Assembly (NCBI GenBank): GCA_000827495.1
Contig: KN817536.1
Coordinates: 310,001-374,000, forward strand
Direction of reading: 5' to 3'
Origin: Hypholoma sublateritium FD-334 SS-4
Lineage: Eukaryota; Basidiomycota; Agaricomycetes; Agaricales; Strophariaceae
Length of the DNA: 64,000 bases
This document shows, piece after piece, positions 11,168-23,557 of this stretch. The position numbers were made by a program, and so were the translations under genes. The notes beneath the pieces were generated by a model, which had not been told where the DNA came from, ran no database searches, and saw nothing but the letters and a program-made list of their open reading frames with translations. Numbering within the stretch: the stretch's first letter is position 1; every line of letters begins with the position of its first letter.

Positions 11168-13323
11168 TTATGACTGGACTGTCGCGGTAGAGCTCGCCGT
11201 TGCATTTGCAATCTGTATCCTGTGTTCGCGTTCACTACCTTGCTGAGAGACGGTGATATACGCCCCACCAACTTCATCCGAGAGACCGGGTGGCGATGAC
11301 GGTGCACCAGCTCCGCTTGACAGGAGATGAATATCGCTCTCAGTTGGGTCGAAGTCCTCAACCCAATTACGCATTGCAAGGAACTTCGGCGTTTTGATGA
11401 ACTGGAACCAATACAATTAAAAGACTGAAAGAGTCTACTGTCATGAAAGTTACTGACCTTGGGTACTGAGTCAGTTGCCATCAAGCGGAAGACGTGGGTT
11501 TGAATGCGTTCGTATAAACGTATCATGGTCTGCAGTTGGGTCGCATTGAAGGCATTCGCTTGTTCGGGTTCTACGCGTCCTTGGAATGCCTTGCCAGTCA
11601 TGTTGGTAACGACCTCCTCGAGGTACTTGACTAGTTCATTGCGCAAGCCATGATCAATGTTGAGTTCACATTGACTAGAAGGAGCTAAGTATGTGTTGTA
11701 GATGACGAAAGCAGTGTTGATGAGCGATTCGTGATGCCTTTCCATAGCCGCCTGGCCAGGCGTGTTCCTATTCCCAGGGCGAGTGACAGGGGAGACAGCC
11801 ATGGCACTCGAGGTGATATTGAACTTCTTCTTGAAGTCCTGAACATCAACCCAGAAGGACAGATTCTCCTCGCAGAAATTGCCACGTAAGAACTCCCGGA
11901 ATAGCGAACGTAAACCGGGTTCCTCGACGATGTAGCGAAGACGGTCGGTGTTGCTCTCCTTCGAAGTCTTCTTGTCAGGTGAATCGTAGTTCGAGTTGAG
12001 CTTCTCTGCCAAAGAGATGCGACGATGAATCTTGGCATCCGACCTCTTAGTGTCAGCCGTACCATTGTCCATGGAACCTTCGACTGACGAACGGTCGACA
12101 GTCAAGTTTGTCGACGAGGCGCTTGGGGAGTCGGTGTTGAGATGTCCAGTCGCAGTAGTATCCCAATGAGCAAGTCGGCGGCCTTCGTCGGTGATCTTGT
12201 AAATAGCTTTTGCAGTACAACGGAACTCTCCTTGTTGCTGTAATTCAGAATGAGTAAGCGTGAAAGGACTGAAAAGGGTTAGTAACCTACGCTAACAGGC
12301 GAGTTGCCCCCTGGGGCTGAGCCCCGGACGGTGAAGATGATCGCAGAGTCGTTGTTCTTGCGCTTGTCGCTGACGAGAGTGACGAGGCCAAAGCGAACAA
12401 ATTGAGCTGCCATTTCAGCTGCCTCTTCTCTTCCAACCACGGAAGTAAAATCACAAAGCCACTCCAAAGCAGTGACCGCAGCAAAGCAATGCTTGTGGAC
12501 TGCAGCAGCTTTGCCAGCGATGGGTTGGGCGCGTTCAGTCATGTCGTTGAGGCTGATACCCTTGGAACGTTCGTTGTACTTCTGGAATACATCTAGGGGT
12601 TTATCGGGGGGTGGGGGATAGTTGGGTTGTCTTCCAGCGAAGCGGCGGAACAAGGCAGTGATGACGGATTGAGTTACAATTATCTCATCGTCCGAGGAAC
12701 GGCGCTCAAGATGGAGAAGTTTGATGCATATTGGTTGCGAACTGAAAACAGGTTGAAGGTGATCAGCATTGATGCCGTTCTTGGAAATGAATCGCTCCAG
12801 GACGTGGAGTCCCTTGGGAGTGAGTTGGTATGTGCCACGATCCTTGAAGAGGTTGGAGGCAGGATCCGTTGCGTTTTCAATGAGACGGGCATCCATGAAA
12901 TGTTGGCACATGGCCTTGGCCATATCGCGGGTCATGGAAAAGGTCGTGGTCGTCGTAGTCGTCACAACACGTGTAGGTTCTCTGGGATCCGGCCCTCGAT
13001 TAGACTGAGAGAACTTCAAGGAGGCCAAGTTTTGTGCGGCCTCGTCGCTATGAATGGATGTCAGATGTATGGTGACAGGAGATGGAGAAGTAGGACGAAC
13101 GTGGAAAATGAGTGGGGGAAAGTACGGAAGAATTGCTTGTGAGGACCCAGTTGGAGCGAGACAACGAGGGTAGCAAATAAGTCCAAGGTATCCTAGGGGG
13201 CAATGAGGCATGAACATGTGGATAGTGCAAGCGACGCACCTTGAGGAACGGCCTCCCCCGTTTTGTAGTCTTCATCATATGAGATGAAGTGGAGAGTGGG
13301 TCTACATCTGGGAGATTAGGCAT
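11168..13323 (-). CDS. regulator of G-protein signalling with DEP domains (FlbA/Sst2/Thn1 class)
   Basis: This is a GTPase-activating protein for a heterotrimeric G-alpha subunit. In filamentous fungi the class limits growth signalling and controls aerial hyphae and sporulation; Schizophyllum Thn1 is the best known basidiomycete member. The start at 13323 gives MPNLPDVDPLSTSSHMMKT; the first exon splices at GTGCGT. The next exon carries two DEP-like modules (MTRDMAKAMCQHFMDARLIE near its start, and AEMAAQFVRFGLVTLVSDKR toward its end). The following exon holds the RGS box, with RYIVEEPGLRSLFREFLRGN, FCEENLSFWVDVQDFKKKF and the terminal helices to RIQTHVFRLMATDSVPK. A last exon (FIKTPKFLAMRNWVEDFD...) ends at 11168. 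The domain order DEP-DEP-RGS matches the family. The 5' flank carries a GGA/TCC repeat. Confidence 0.9.
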
Positions 13324-13369
13324 CGTGAGGTGGAAAACAGGAAGAAGAAAGAGGGAAGAGAAGTGGAAA

Positions 13370-13393
13370 GGAGGAGGAGGAGGAGGAGGAGGG
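13370..13393. repeat. (GGA)n microsatellite in the RGS upstream region
   Basis: Eight uninterrupted GGA triplets on the plus strand, inside a longer purine-rich tract (about 13330-13420), lie 47-70 bases upstream of the RGS start codon. On the coding strand this is a CCT/TCC tract, a common promoter or 5' UTR feature in fungi. Confidence 0.8.
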
Positions 13394-15721
13394 CAGGGGA
13401 AAAGAACAGAAGGAAGATGCGGTGGGAATAGTCGGCTCCGTTGCCAATCACGACAAAACGGTTCCCACGAGGAACCTCATGTTCTCCTCCGCTCCCCTGT
13501 TTGGGCCTGTCCCGGCATCCCAGCTCCATCCATCCATCCCGCCTACACATTGTAATTACCGTAAAAGAAAAAAACACCTCTGCGCTCTGTTTTCCACACC
13601 CCTTGGTCATTCAACTTGCGTGTCTGCATTTGCTAAGCTTATCTACGACGTCCCTTGTTCATTGGCGGCGCTCATTCTATCACTTTCTGCATAACCTGGT
13701 GAAAACTCGGCCGACTTCCTTCTCATCACCAAGCGATCATTACTCTGGCTCTGGGCTGAACGTGTTTATTCCGATGCCACAAACCGCGAAACGTTCTATA
13801 AATATGCTGTCTCCCAGTCTTGAACCGCACCGGAGTCCCCTCTTTCCTCGAGAAGTTTTCATGACAATGCTCCTTCTGCTACTCACTGACTTCGGGGGAC
13901 CGGCGAGCTCGAACAAGCCCGAAGTCGAGTTTTCTAGATCTGCCGCTGCACGTTACTACCATGGACATGATACGTCCATCTGGTGATGGGCTAATACTGC
14001 GCTGGTTGTGTGGCTAACGTATTTTTCAAGTACTTACCCGCCGCCAGCTGCCGCCCCTCGGATTCAATATTCACCCTTCAGCCAAGTGTCCCATGGAAAA
14101 ACGCTCTCATTGTGTCTGCATCACTTTGATCACCGCCGATGTTGGTTCGCTCACCTAATTGATCGTTCTGACTCCATAGTCCTAAGATTTCTCACTCCAC
14201 AGTACCCCTCCGAGATGCTGTACGTACGTCCATTCTGCCATGCATAGTGCGGTCCAGTCTTGCTAGGTCTTGCTTTAGTGGGTACAGAGGGGCACTAAGG
14301 ACACCGGCTTCTGGGCTCTACGAATCTAGGCACACTTTGCCACCCGATTCGATAGCGAAGGATGTTGTTCCCTGATGCTCCAGACAAGCACTCCTTGTTA
14401 GTCGGATGCCGTATTCAACCATTCATCTGCCCAGTGAGTTATCAAATTTTGTTATTGCATAACTATACTAATAGCTATGTAGATCAAATCATCGTGACTA
14501 CATACAGTCAATTGCTCATCTACGCAAGGGCTTCCCTGGGCCTTCCTCATCCACCTGATGCTTTATAACGCCGTCTTGTGGCACGTACAAACGCATGACA
14601 CTCAAAGGCTATTTAGTCAGCTACGCATCCCCGATAAGTTTCAGGAGACTCAGATCACGGTCAATTATTAATATCACTACCCAGTTAGTTCCAGAGCACT
14701 TCCAAAGGCTACATATTCCCCAAGTTTCGAATATATATTCCGTTTAACACGGGGACTTTCGGACTCAGAGTCCTGACTTCTGTGGGCGCCCGGCGTCCGT
14801 TTTCTATCCCTTTGTTGCGCCGATTGCCTTCATTTCGCGATAGGTTGTAATTCACCGGACTTTAGCTTTAATACTTATTAGGCAACGGCGATATCTGCCT
14901 AATCGCTTCTATAGGGCCTGGAGGTCTGTCCACGACTCCATGTTACTCATTTTTTATATACGCGGAGGTTGCGCAGTTGCACTGTCAACGACATAAAGTA
15001 ACAACCTGTGAGCGTTAACATATTGGATCAATCACGGACGAACGGCCAAATCTTGGTCAAAATCAAGGCCTTTCTTTGGGTACTAGCTAGGCTGCAAAAC
15101 TTGGTAAATTCCAATAAATTTCATATGCTCGGTCAACATTTGAGTAGCCCAGCAGCAACTCCAACCAGCTCTTTGAACAGAGATGATCTTACATACCTTG
15201 GAGACGTGCTTGAGAGGCCGACGTCCCAAAATGATTGACTCGCATTTTATTTACCCGATTCTCCATTCCTGAGTACGGAGGACCGGAAGCGTAGTGCCTT
15301 GAATTTCAACGCATATGTCCATGGAGTTACGGCATTTAACCAGCGTAATTGATAACACGACACTCCACTCAAACGACGCAATAATACATGCACTACTTAA
15401 GACTCACGTATTTACAATTTACTGCATGGTTGGAGACGGTTTCATGTTTTCAAATCCGGGCACATTTATCGAGTACTACTTAAATAAGCTTTTGCCTTCA
15501 AAGTTCAAACGGTTCAAAGGACACAGGGTGAAACTAAGAGGCTTGTAATATTCTACTCAACCTCTCACATACCCAATGGCAATTTTTCCTAGGTATCCAG
15601 AGTACTTGTATTGACCTCAAATTACCAAATGATGTACTGACCTTTGAGCTTGCCGTCGTCGATCAAGCAGAGCGTGAGATTCTTTCTGACGCAGTGGCTG
15701 TTTCTTCCGACCGACTGGGTT
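13394..15721. other. 2.3-kb divergent intergenic region
   Basis: This is the shared upstream space between the RGS gene (-) and the coiled-coil gene (+). The left third is pyrimidine-rich on the plus strand (13480-13900) and should belong to the RGS promoter and leader. From about 14600 the sequence becomes AT-rich. Open frames here (for example 13441-13986, 15008-15238 and 15315-15548) show no domain and do not splice into each other. No gene is supported. Confidence 0.5.
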
Positions 15722-16888
15722 ATGAATTCTTCTTCCAATGTACACTTTCGCGTTGACGCGTTGTATGGATCTCCCTCTGACGAAACTATTTGTTGCAGGA
15801 CCTCCCAGATGTCGCAGCTCTTCTCAAGGAGCTCGAATGTTCCCCAGCCTGGCAAGAATTGAAGGCTGCACATGCAGCTACAGTTCCCGATGCTGACTCT
15901 TCGAACAATCAAGTCAATCCAGTGCTCCCTGCTGCGAGCAACGCGATGGACGTGTTAGTGCACCAGCCAGTCAGTCGTGATGGAGCGTCGTCATCGTCTG
16001 CCGTTTCCGTTCCATCTGTTGATGATTTACTATCTCAATTGAACGCCACGATAACCTCTGCTGATCCCTTGCCATCGACATCGAATAATAGCAACTTCGG
16101 ACACTATGACTATGGACAAAGCAGCTCAGTCGTTCCTCCTCCAGGGATACAGTCACAACATTATTTTCCTCCTAATGTGACGCTTGCGGATGATAGCGAA
16201 AGCCGCCAGTTATGCCAGTTAACTTTCCGTCAATCCCTGCCAGTGCTTTCAGATTTGGGAGAACACCCGACGTTTGTTGCCAGCATCAAGAAGGTCGGTC
16301 CACCGTTTGCAGTTTTCAGGACCATCCAACGTCTCAACGCGTGGAGATTTAGATGAAAGCCGACCAAGATCAGCTTGAGCGGAAGTTGTGGGCAGATAGA
16401 GAGGCTATCCACACGAAATATCAAGAGAAGCTTAAGATGGCACAGACTAAGTTAGTGATTCGTCTGCGACCTTCCTCGACCCTCATCTCCACGTTCTGAC
16501 CTTTTTCTGCATAAGAGCACAGATGATTGGATCCGCAGTTTCGCAACACGAGATCACTGTCCGTCTTTCCTCATGAAATACCAGCGATTAAATAACTGAC
16601 GCGTGGTTATCAGATGCTCTCCGACGCTTTTAAAAAGGAGATCTATAAATTTGACGATGAACGTGTCCTTCCAGCTTGGGACGGTCTTATATCGAGACAG
16701 CAAGGAGATTTGGCTCAAAAGGGCGTACCAACCATGTTTGTTACGAGTGATGTGCAGGACAGGGAGGTACGCTTGCCCTTGTACTACATTTGTATCAATA
16801 TTTTTTTGCTTTCTAACCTCCTTTGAAGACACAACAGCAGGTTATTAGTGTACTAGAGAGCTTTGCAGGCCCGGCAAATAGAGCATAG
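15722..16888 (+). CDS. uncharacterised coiled-coil protein with conserved C-terminal module
   Basis: The start at 15722 gives an 18-base first exon (MNSSSN) that splices in phase 0 (GTACAC...TTGCAG) to DLPDVAALLKELECSPAWQE. A Ser/Asn/Pro-rich middle follows, then a short exon MKADQDQLERKLWADREAIH, AQMIGSAVSQHEIT and the C-terminal module MLSDAFKKEIYKFDDERVLP, AWDGLISRQQGDLAQKGVPT, ending SVLESFAGPANRA at 16888. All five junctions keep frame. The C-terminal module (..VLPAWD.L...Q...L...GVPTMF..) is familiar from predicted basidiomycete proteins, but I know no function for it. There is no signal peptide or membrane segment. It is probably a cytosolic or nuclear adaptor of about 280 residues. 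Confidence 0.65.
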
Positions 16889-17525
16889 ATATACAATTTC
16901 CACCCCGCCAACCCCGCCTCCTCCAACCTCGTTTCTAGGATCCCATCGAAGATGTAATTGTGTTTGATACCAATCAAATAGTACGGCAGCTATATGCAAT
17001 TATATTCGGAAAAGTGTCAGAGAGGTAACTTACAGCCCCAGTACACTGAAGTAGCATTTAAATTAACCTATGTAGAAAGTGCATCTCTGGAGGCTGTGTG
17101 GACAAGGCAGCCAGAGGTAACCAGCCACGTTTGACTATCATAATGACCGTCACGGCATGTCCTGGGCGGCGCAATAGCGGAGGCAGAGGCTTTTTATAGG
17201 TCCTTGTCGCTAAAACACACGAGCTACTTAATTGTCAATTTGTCGGTAGTGTTATTAAATGATCGCCTCCAGGGTTAAAGCGGTCGAAAATCTACATGTT
17301 TCTAAGCACTGAGTTGACTCACACTAGTACTGTAATTGTAGTAACGCGAATTCCGTACAAACCCCGTGAGACAGGTATGATAACAAAGGTCGATGCAATC
17401 CAATGTTGAGACTCACGCGAGAACCAAGTTAAGCTTACTCCTCTCCTTCGAACTCCCACCGTCTCTACCTATGCCACTTCTCAAACGATAATAGTCACCG
17501 CTCATTCCCTTACAACATCAACAAA
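16889..17525. other. intergenic region
   Basis: This is the 3' UTR of the coiled-coil gene and the upstream region of the hydrolase gene. The last 90 bases before 17526 are pyrimidine-rich (CTCCTCTCCTTCGAACTCCC), as is usual for fungal transcription start regions. No gene is seen. Confidence 0.5.
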
Positions 17526-19454
17526 ATGCCTTGCGTCGATCTCTACAGCAGCGCCGACTATGCTTCCATCTTTTACGCTACGAACACGCCGCACGCCAAC
17601 GTAGGCGGATTCGACTCAGAGAAGCCGACGATAGTTATCCTGCACCCCGTATTTTTAGACTCTACATGGCTGGACCTGCAGATGGGGGACACTCGCCTCA
17701 ACGCACAATTTAACCTGATTGCTTTTGACATGCGTTCGACGGGTCAGTCGACTTGTCGGCCATCGGGACGGCATGATAATTGGGTCGACGCGGCTGATTT
17801 GGCGTTTTGCTTCCAGGTTCTTGTTCTTCTCGTTCTGTATCTATCTTCCCTAGTGTGACGTTTGTTCCGTTCGCCACAGAATCTACATCTTCCACCAAGC
17901 CATATTTTAGCGCTGGAAGGTTCTTCTGTCTGTTGTGCTCTCCGTTTCGCCATATTGTGTGCTTGTATTGGCTTCTGGTGTGAAGCTGAACGCTAACATT
18001 GACGACAGATTCCCAGAATTATGTTTGAGCCTTACACTAGTCAATGTACCGGCGCCTACTGAGTAAGTTTTCCCCATTCGTCAAAGACAGCAATCTAAAC
18101 CATATAGGTTGAAGTGGATATACAAAAACATTGACGAGTTGGTGCATGCTGCATGCTTTGCGGAGGACACGGAGCATTTTGAACAGGCGGCTTTTGAGTG
18201 CATTGAATTTATATTCGGACCCGTGAGTAACGCCGACCACATCTTTTGAACAACGCCGCTTCTGACGCTGCTCAATTAACAGGATTCCGACCCGGATTTG
18301 GTAGACGAGGTAAGTTATAATTTTAGTAGTGGTTACGTTACTGATATCGCCTGAATCAGCTTATCAATTATTGGGAGCTCAACCATTCGCCATCTAAGCG
18401 AGTACGAGTGGCGGAAACGACTAGCCTTTACATTAATGTCAGTGGACCTTTCATTTTGCTCAACCGATATCTCACATATCTCACAGAGATCACCCATTAG
18501 CCCTGAGGCATTAGGGTCAATAACGCAACCGGTTCTCATAATACAGGTCAGCAATCGATTGTATACACCATCTCTCCAACAAATTTACAGGATAACCAGG
18601 GCGAAAAGAATCAGCTATGTCCTATGAAATTTGCCGAGAAGTTGGTGTCACAATTGACAGGAGTGGAAGAAGGACCAGTGCTATACGATGTCAAAGGTGA
18701 GGCAGCTTCAAAGACATTGCAGCATTTTCACAAACAAAAATGTGTAGGCGGAACCTCGATGATATCCGTTGTGTCAGGTCCTGCTTCTACTGTCAACAAT
18801 GTGTTCTACAAGTTTCTGAAACGACTACCTCATCGTCGATCTGAATTAGTCCCGCCGGAATCGTCAGTGCGAGACCGAATGAGGATGGCATTAGCGAACT
18901 TGGCCGAAATAACTGGAGATCCAGACATGGCGTCTTTAGATCCACTGTGTTCATTATCCTTCTGCTGTTTAGGCCAAGACGTGATACAAGGACAGTCGGA
19001 TCTTCTGAAGCATTATCACAAGGGTCAAGCTAGTGCGCTGAATCCTGAAGGCCCGCTGCGAACGTGCGCAGTCATTCTTGGTTCTGGTGCGCATCTCCCT
19101 AACCAAATATATATAGATACTCCCAACGGAATCAAGAAGGATGGTCGTACAGTGAGATAGGAACGCCTTCACTTTATGGTGCGTATATAACAGGTTTGTC
19201 CACGAGGGACGACAGTCTCACTTGTATCGCTATCCACAGACTCCAGTATATACTCGGAACGTAGTGGTAAACATGATCTAGAACGCCTTCAAAAAAATTC
19301 GGGTCGCTCGGAGTCGGTGCTTACCAATACCGAATCCGCGCATAATCCACTGCAGAAGATGGCATTTGTCAACAGCATGGTGGAACGAGCCGCAAAAGGA
19401 TCGTCAGGCAAGGGTACAGGTAATCCTTCGCTACCTTCCCACCGAAAGTCATGA
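17526..19454 (+). CDS. alpha/beta-hydrolase-fold protein with long C-terminal extension
   Basis: The start at 17526 (MPCVDLYSSADYASIFYATN) has a good context (AACAAAATGCC). The N-terminal part fits the alpha/beta hydrolase fold: IVILHPVFLDSTWLDLQMGD (strand and oxyanion turn), then NLIAFDMRSTGQS, LPPSHILALEGSSVCCALRF across an intron, a cap segment (LKWIYKNIDELVHAACFAED), and ALGSITQPVLIIQ|DNQGEKN. The nucleophile elbow reads EGSS, so Ser or Cys could act. After the fold the frame runs on through GRT and, after an intron (GTGAGA...ATAACAG), a Ser-rich exon ending PSLPSHRKS at 19454. This tail of about 250 residues is not part of the fold and looks mostly disordered. The substrate cannot be told. 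Confidence 0.75.
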
Positions 19455-19795
19455 TACTTGGGACAGGCGTTTTCTATAGCATTACACATCTATCTTGTAT
19501 CTATCGGACATCTGTGCACTCTGTATGCTTTTACCCCTGTTATGTATCTACTGTATGATTTACTGTAAGGTTGTATCCAACTCATATTACATGCCTTGTT
19601 CCCAATTCTTGGTTGCATTTCTCTTGGATCAACTTAAATAAGCGCTCGATGTCGTCATGCATGCATAATTCTTTCAGCAGAATTCCAGCATTCTTCTCAG
19701 CTAAATAGTATCTATCTATTTTATCAAGGGATCATCGAATTCAAATGGTTCTATGTAATCTAACCGGAAAAAAGTCCATCTACGAGAGCCCCACG
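19455..19795. other. convergent 3' intergenic region
   Basis: This AT-rich gap between the stops of the hydrolase and UXS1 genes should hold both 3' UTRs. No gene is seen. Confidence 0.5.
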
Positions 19796-21421
19796 TTAAA
19801 GGTTGCCTTCAGCCATCTTGGCTTTGTAGTACCTGACCATCTCTTCCAGGCCCATACGCACAGTCCACCTGGGTTGCCATTGCAAAGATTCCTTGGCGCG
19901 GGTGGTATCTGGCCTGCGCATCTGAGGATCATCGGTGGGTATCGCCTTGTGGATGATGTTGACACGACGAATACGCTTGTCACCATCCTCGTCCTGGACT
20001 TTCTCCACGATCTCGCGAACTAGCTCAGCAAACTCGCCAATGGTGAACTCGTCTCCGTTACCAATGTTAACCGGGCGAGTCTCGTCGGAGTTCATGAGGG
20101 CAATGAGACCATCGATGAGATCGTGAATATATTGGAAGGAACGTGTTTGTTTTCCATCACCGTAGACCGTCATGTCTTCTCCTTTAAGAGCTTGGACAAT
20201 AAAGTTCGACACAACGCGTCCGTCGTAAGGGTTCACTGCGTGCAGGGCATCAAAAGTGCAATTAAGTGGCGCAAACAGCAATTAAACTTACTTCGGGGAC
20301 CGTAGGTATTAAAGATGCGAGCAACCCGAACGTCAACCCCATCTTGACGTTGGAAACCGTATGTGAGAGTTTCGGCGACACGTTTGCCTTCATCGTAGCA
20401 AGCACGAGGACCGATGGGATTAACATGACCCCAGCTGCGGTGGATCAGAATGGGGAATCGATTCATTGATACTTAATGTTACTCACTATTCTTCGTGCTG
20501 GGGGTGAACCTCGGGATCACCGTATACCTCTGTAACGCAAATGATGAATACAGCGACATTGAACCGGTGAAAGAGTGGGGCGTACCGGAAGTACTGCTAA
20601 TCAAGAAGCGAGCCTTGGTGCGTTTTGCTAAGCCAAGCATGTTTAATGTGCCCATGAACGACGTCTTGATGGTCTTGACAGCATTGAACTGATAATGAGG
20701 CGGAGATGCAGGACAAGCAAGATGATATATTTCTAAAAATAAATTAACAAGGCGATAGGAAGGAAACAAAAAAAACATACGATCGCATTCAATCATGAAT
20801 GGCTCGACAACGTCGTGGCGGACCATCTCGAAGTTGGGGTGTCCGATCCAGTGACTAACAGTAGTTTTGGAACCGGTGAAAAAATTGTCGAGGACAGTGA
20901 CCTCATGGCCTAGAAGCATCAGCCTATCGACAAGATGGGAGCCGACGAATCCAGCCCCGCCGGTGACAAGTATCCGTTTGCGTTGTGACGGGGGCAGTAA
21001 TTTAACGGGGGTGAAGCGCGAGAGAGTCGTGTACGAAATTGAATTGGTCTCGGGATAGAAGATGGATTTGGATTGATAGGCGGTGTTTCCTTGGTTGAAC
21101 ACGGCGTGATCCTCAACTTGGCCGTCTTCCTTCAACAGCGTCTCGCTGGTGGAATCGCCAATGCGAGCGGCATAGTGAGGGCGGAGGTAGAGCGAGCGCA
21201 GGACATCGATGGGGACCTGGCTATCGAAGCCGAAGCGATTGAAACCCACGGAGGTTATTTCGACGCCGGACTTGTCGACGGAACGAATCTATGAGGGCGA
21301 TGTGTGAGTGGAACGACCGGCAAATGAGACGCGAACAAAAGGTGGACGCGTCGAGGAACGCAAGCATGTCGCGATGGTAGAGCAGGCGGGTAGAGAAAAT
21401 ACTTACTGGGGCTGCAGTCAT
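19796..21421 (-). CDS. UXS1: UDP-glucuronate decarboxylase (UDP-xylose synthase)
   Basis: This enzyme converts UDP-glucuronate to UDP-xylose, using bound NAD+, for xylose-containing glycans. It is an extended short-chain dehydrogenase. A 15-base first exon (21407-21421, MTAAP) splices over a 118-nt intron (21289-21406, GTAAGT...CATAG) to [20 protein letters not shown]. The Rossmann motif is [20 protein letters not shown]. The family-specific [27 protein letters not shown] and the active-site region [13 protein letters not shown] (YxxxK) are present, followed by [12 protein letters not shown] and [15 protein letters not shown]. The protein ends MAEGNL at 19796. The N-terminal 80 residues show no membrane helix, so a cytosolic form is likely. 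It is head to head with ENP1, with only 164 bases between the start codons. Confidence 0.93.
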
Positions 21422-21585
21422 AGTTGGGGGGGGGAAGAGGGAAATGAATGGAGGGTCAACAAACAGTCACGGTGTTCCGCGTTTTATGGACTTCACTAAT
21501 CACTATCCCTTTTTCGGCAACCATGGCATTTGCCGATCAAAAAATCTTTGGCTTGTCTTCCCGATAGCACATCTCACAAACCAAA

Positions 21586-23314
21586 ATGCCTCGCGCCCAA
21601 AAGTCCTCGGGAAAGTCAAGGCACGATCCCCTCATCGTCCAGCTCGATGAAGACGAAGTCCAAGCGAAGTATGGCCGTCTCTCACAGCCTGGAAAGCGCA
21701 AGAAATTCAAGACCGGCTCCGCGGGAGACGATGAAGATGCATCTGAAGTATGCCTCGCTTAATCGTCAACATAACCCATAATCCTGACATCTCTTTAGGT
21801 TATCCTGGATCCCAAAACCTCCCGCCGCATCTTTGAATTGGCCAGGGACCAGCAAGATGAACTCGAGATGCCCGAGGACGAGGATGTCCCAGAGGAGAAT
21901 GACGAAGCAGAGGTGCTCTCAAAACCTCGGATGCAAGCCAGATTCAACGATGTCGACGACGACGACGACCACTCTGAAAATGGGGAGGACATTGAAGAAG
22001 AATATGTCCGTACTTTCGAATTAACCTCATGCGTTAATCTCAATATTCCCGGGGTAGGAAATAGATGCAGGCGACATGGAAGCCCTCGACGCCTTCCTCC
22101 CTGCCAATGCCGGAGAGCGTAAAACCCTTGCCGACTTGATTTTTGCGAAATTGGATAGTGGAGAAGTCACATCAACTGCAGCAATCAAAAAGGTTCATCA
22201 AGGTACGAGCATCCGTCCCACCAGACCTTTCGTCTCATCATATCATCCCTTTTGAAGATCATGATGCGCCTGATCCTGCTGCTGGCTTGAATCCTGCTGT
22301 TGTTGAAGCATATACGAAGTGAGAAATTAGATGCGACTGCTTTTTGCCACCTAAACAGGTTTATTTCCCCCAGAATTGGCCTGTTATTGAAGGGCTACAA
22401 ATCTGGACCTTTACCGAAGCTCTTCAAAGTAATCCCATCCCTTCCAGCATGGGCACGTATGCTCGCACTTACGCACCCCGAAAATTGGTCTCCGAATGCA
22501 TGCGAAGCTGCGACCAAAATCTTCATATCCAATATGAAACCCGCTCAGGCCCAACTATTCCTCGGTGTTGTTCTGCTGGATGCCGTGCGACAAGACATTC
22601 TGGAGAATAAGAAGATGAATGTTCACTACTTCCAAGCACTGAAGAAATCAATGTATAAACCGGGTGCATTCTTTAAGGGATTCATATTCCCGTTGCTAGA
22701 TGTATGTTTATTTAACGCCATTGTGATTTGTTAAAACTGACTATCATGTTTTAGCAAGGTTGCACTTTGAAAGAAGCCACCATCGTAGCGTCGATTTTGG
22801 CAAGGACAAAAGTTCCAGTACTGCATGCTTCCGCTGCACTCCTTCGCATCGCGGAGATGGACTACGCCGGTTAGGTGATTCATCATTCGGGAGTTTCTTG
22901 CACTAATTTTGTTTCATAAGGACCTAACTCTCTCTTCATCCGCGTATTGATCGACAAAAAGTTTGAGCTTCCTTATCAGGTGCTGGACGCCCTCGTATTC
23001 CACTTCATTAGGCTTTCAAATTCTTACAAAGCCAAAACGCGGGGAGATTCTGAAAAACTTCCTGTTCTCTGGCATCAAAGCTTGCTGGTCTTTACACAAA
23101 GGTAATTATGTGTATTACCAATGCACTTTGGTGGCTAACCGAGATTTGTAGATACGCGTCTGATTTGACGCCCGACCAAAAGAACGCCCTTCTCGATGTC
23201 ATCCGTGCGACGCCACACCCTCAAATCAGCCCGGAAATCAGGAGAGAGCTAGTCAATTCCGTGGTAAGAGGAGCTCCCAGAGCACAACCTGATCAAGACG
23301 TAGACATGTCGTGA
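21586..23314 (+). CDS. ENP1: bystin / Enp1, 40S ribosome biogenesis factor
   Basis: Enp1 is a pre-40S factor needed for 20S pre-rRNA processing and export of the small subunit. The start at 21586 ([16 protein letters not shown]) has the context CCAAAATGCC. The N-terminal third is acidic and disordered (runs of Asp and Glu near 21950-22010). The bystin domain follows over several exons: [96 protein letters not shown] and the helices up to [19 protein letters not shown]. It ends DQDVDMS at 23314. Introns are short and the length of about 460 residues is normal. It shares its upstream region with UXS1. Confidence 0.94.
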
Positions 23315-23557
23315 TTTGTGTATCTGTGGTTTTATCTCTTCGTGTGTACATTCTCAGAGATGTATTTGTTGTTTTGTGCTGAAAACAGTATTTGCTTTTG
23401 GTTTTGTTCGGCGGCTATGTAGCTGGGCCGAGTGTGTCCTGAAATGTCTATATTTGAAGCGTATCTGAAAGAAACGTGATAAAGCATAAGAAGGGAGCGG
23501 ATGTTTCCTTTCTTATCTTGATTTCCACTTGTTTACAGTTCTCCGCCCTCAAAAGGA

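Noticed and set aside
13441..13986. 181-codon open frame upstream of the RGS gene
   Set aside because: Ser/Pro/His-rich random-looking product in pyrimidine-rich leader sequence, with no domain and no splice partners.
15600..15739. Open frame just upstream of the coiled-coil gene as an extra exon
   Set aside because: It would need a different frame at the splice into exon 2; the 18-base exon starting at 15722 joins exon 2 in correct phase.
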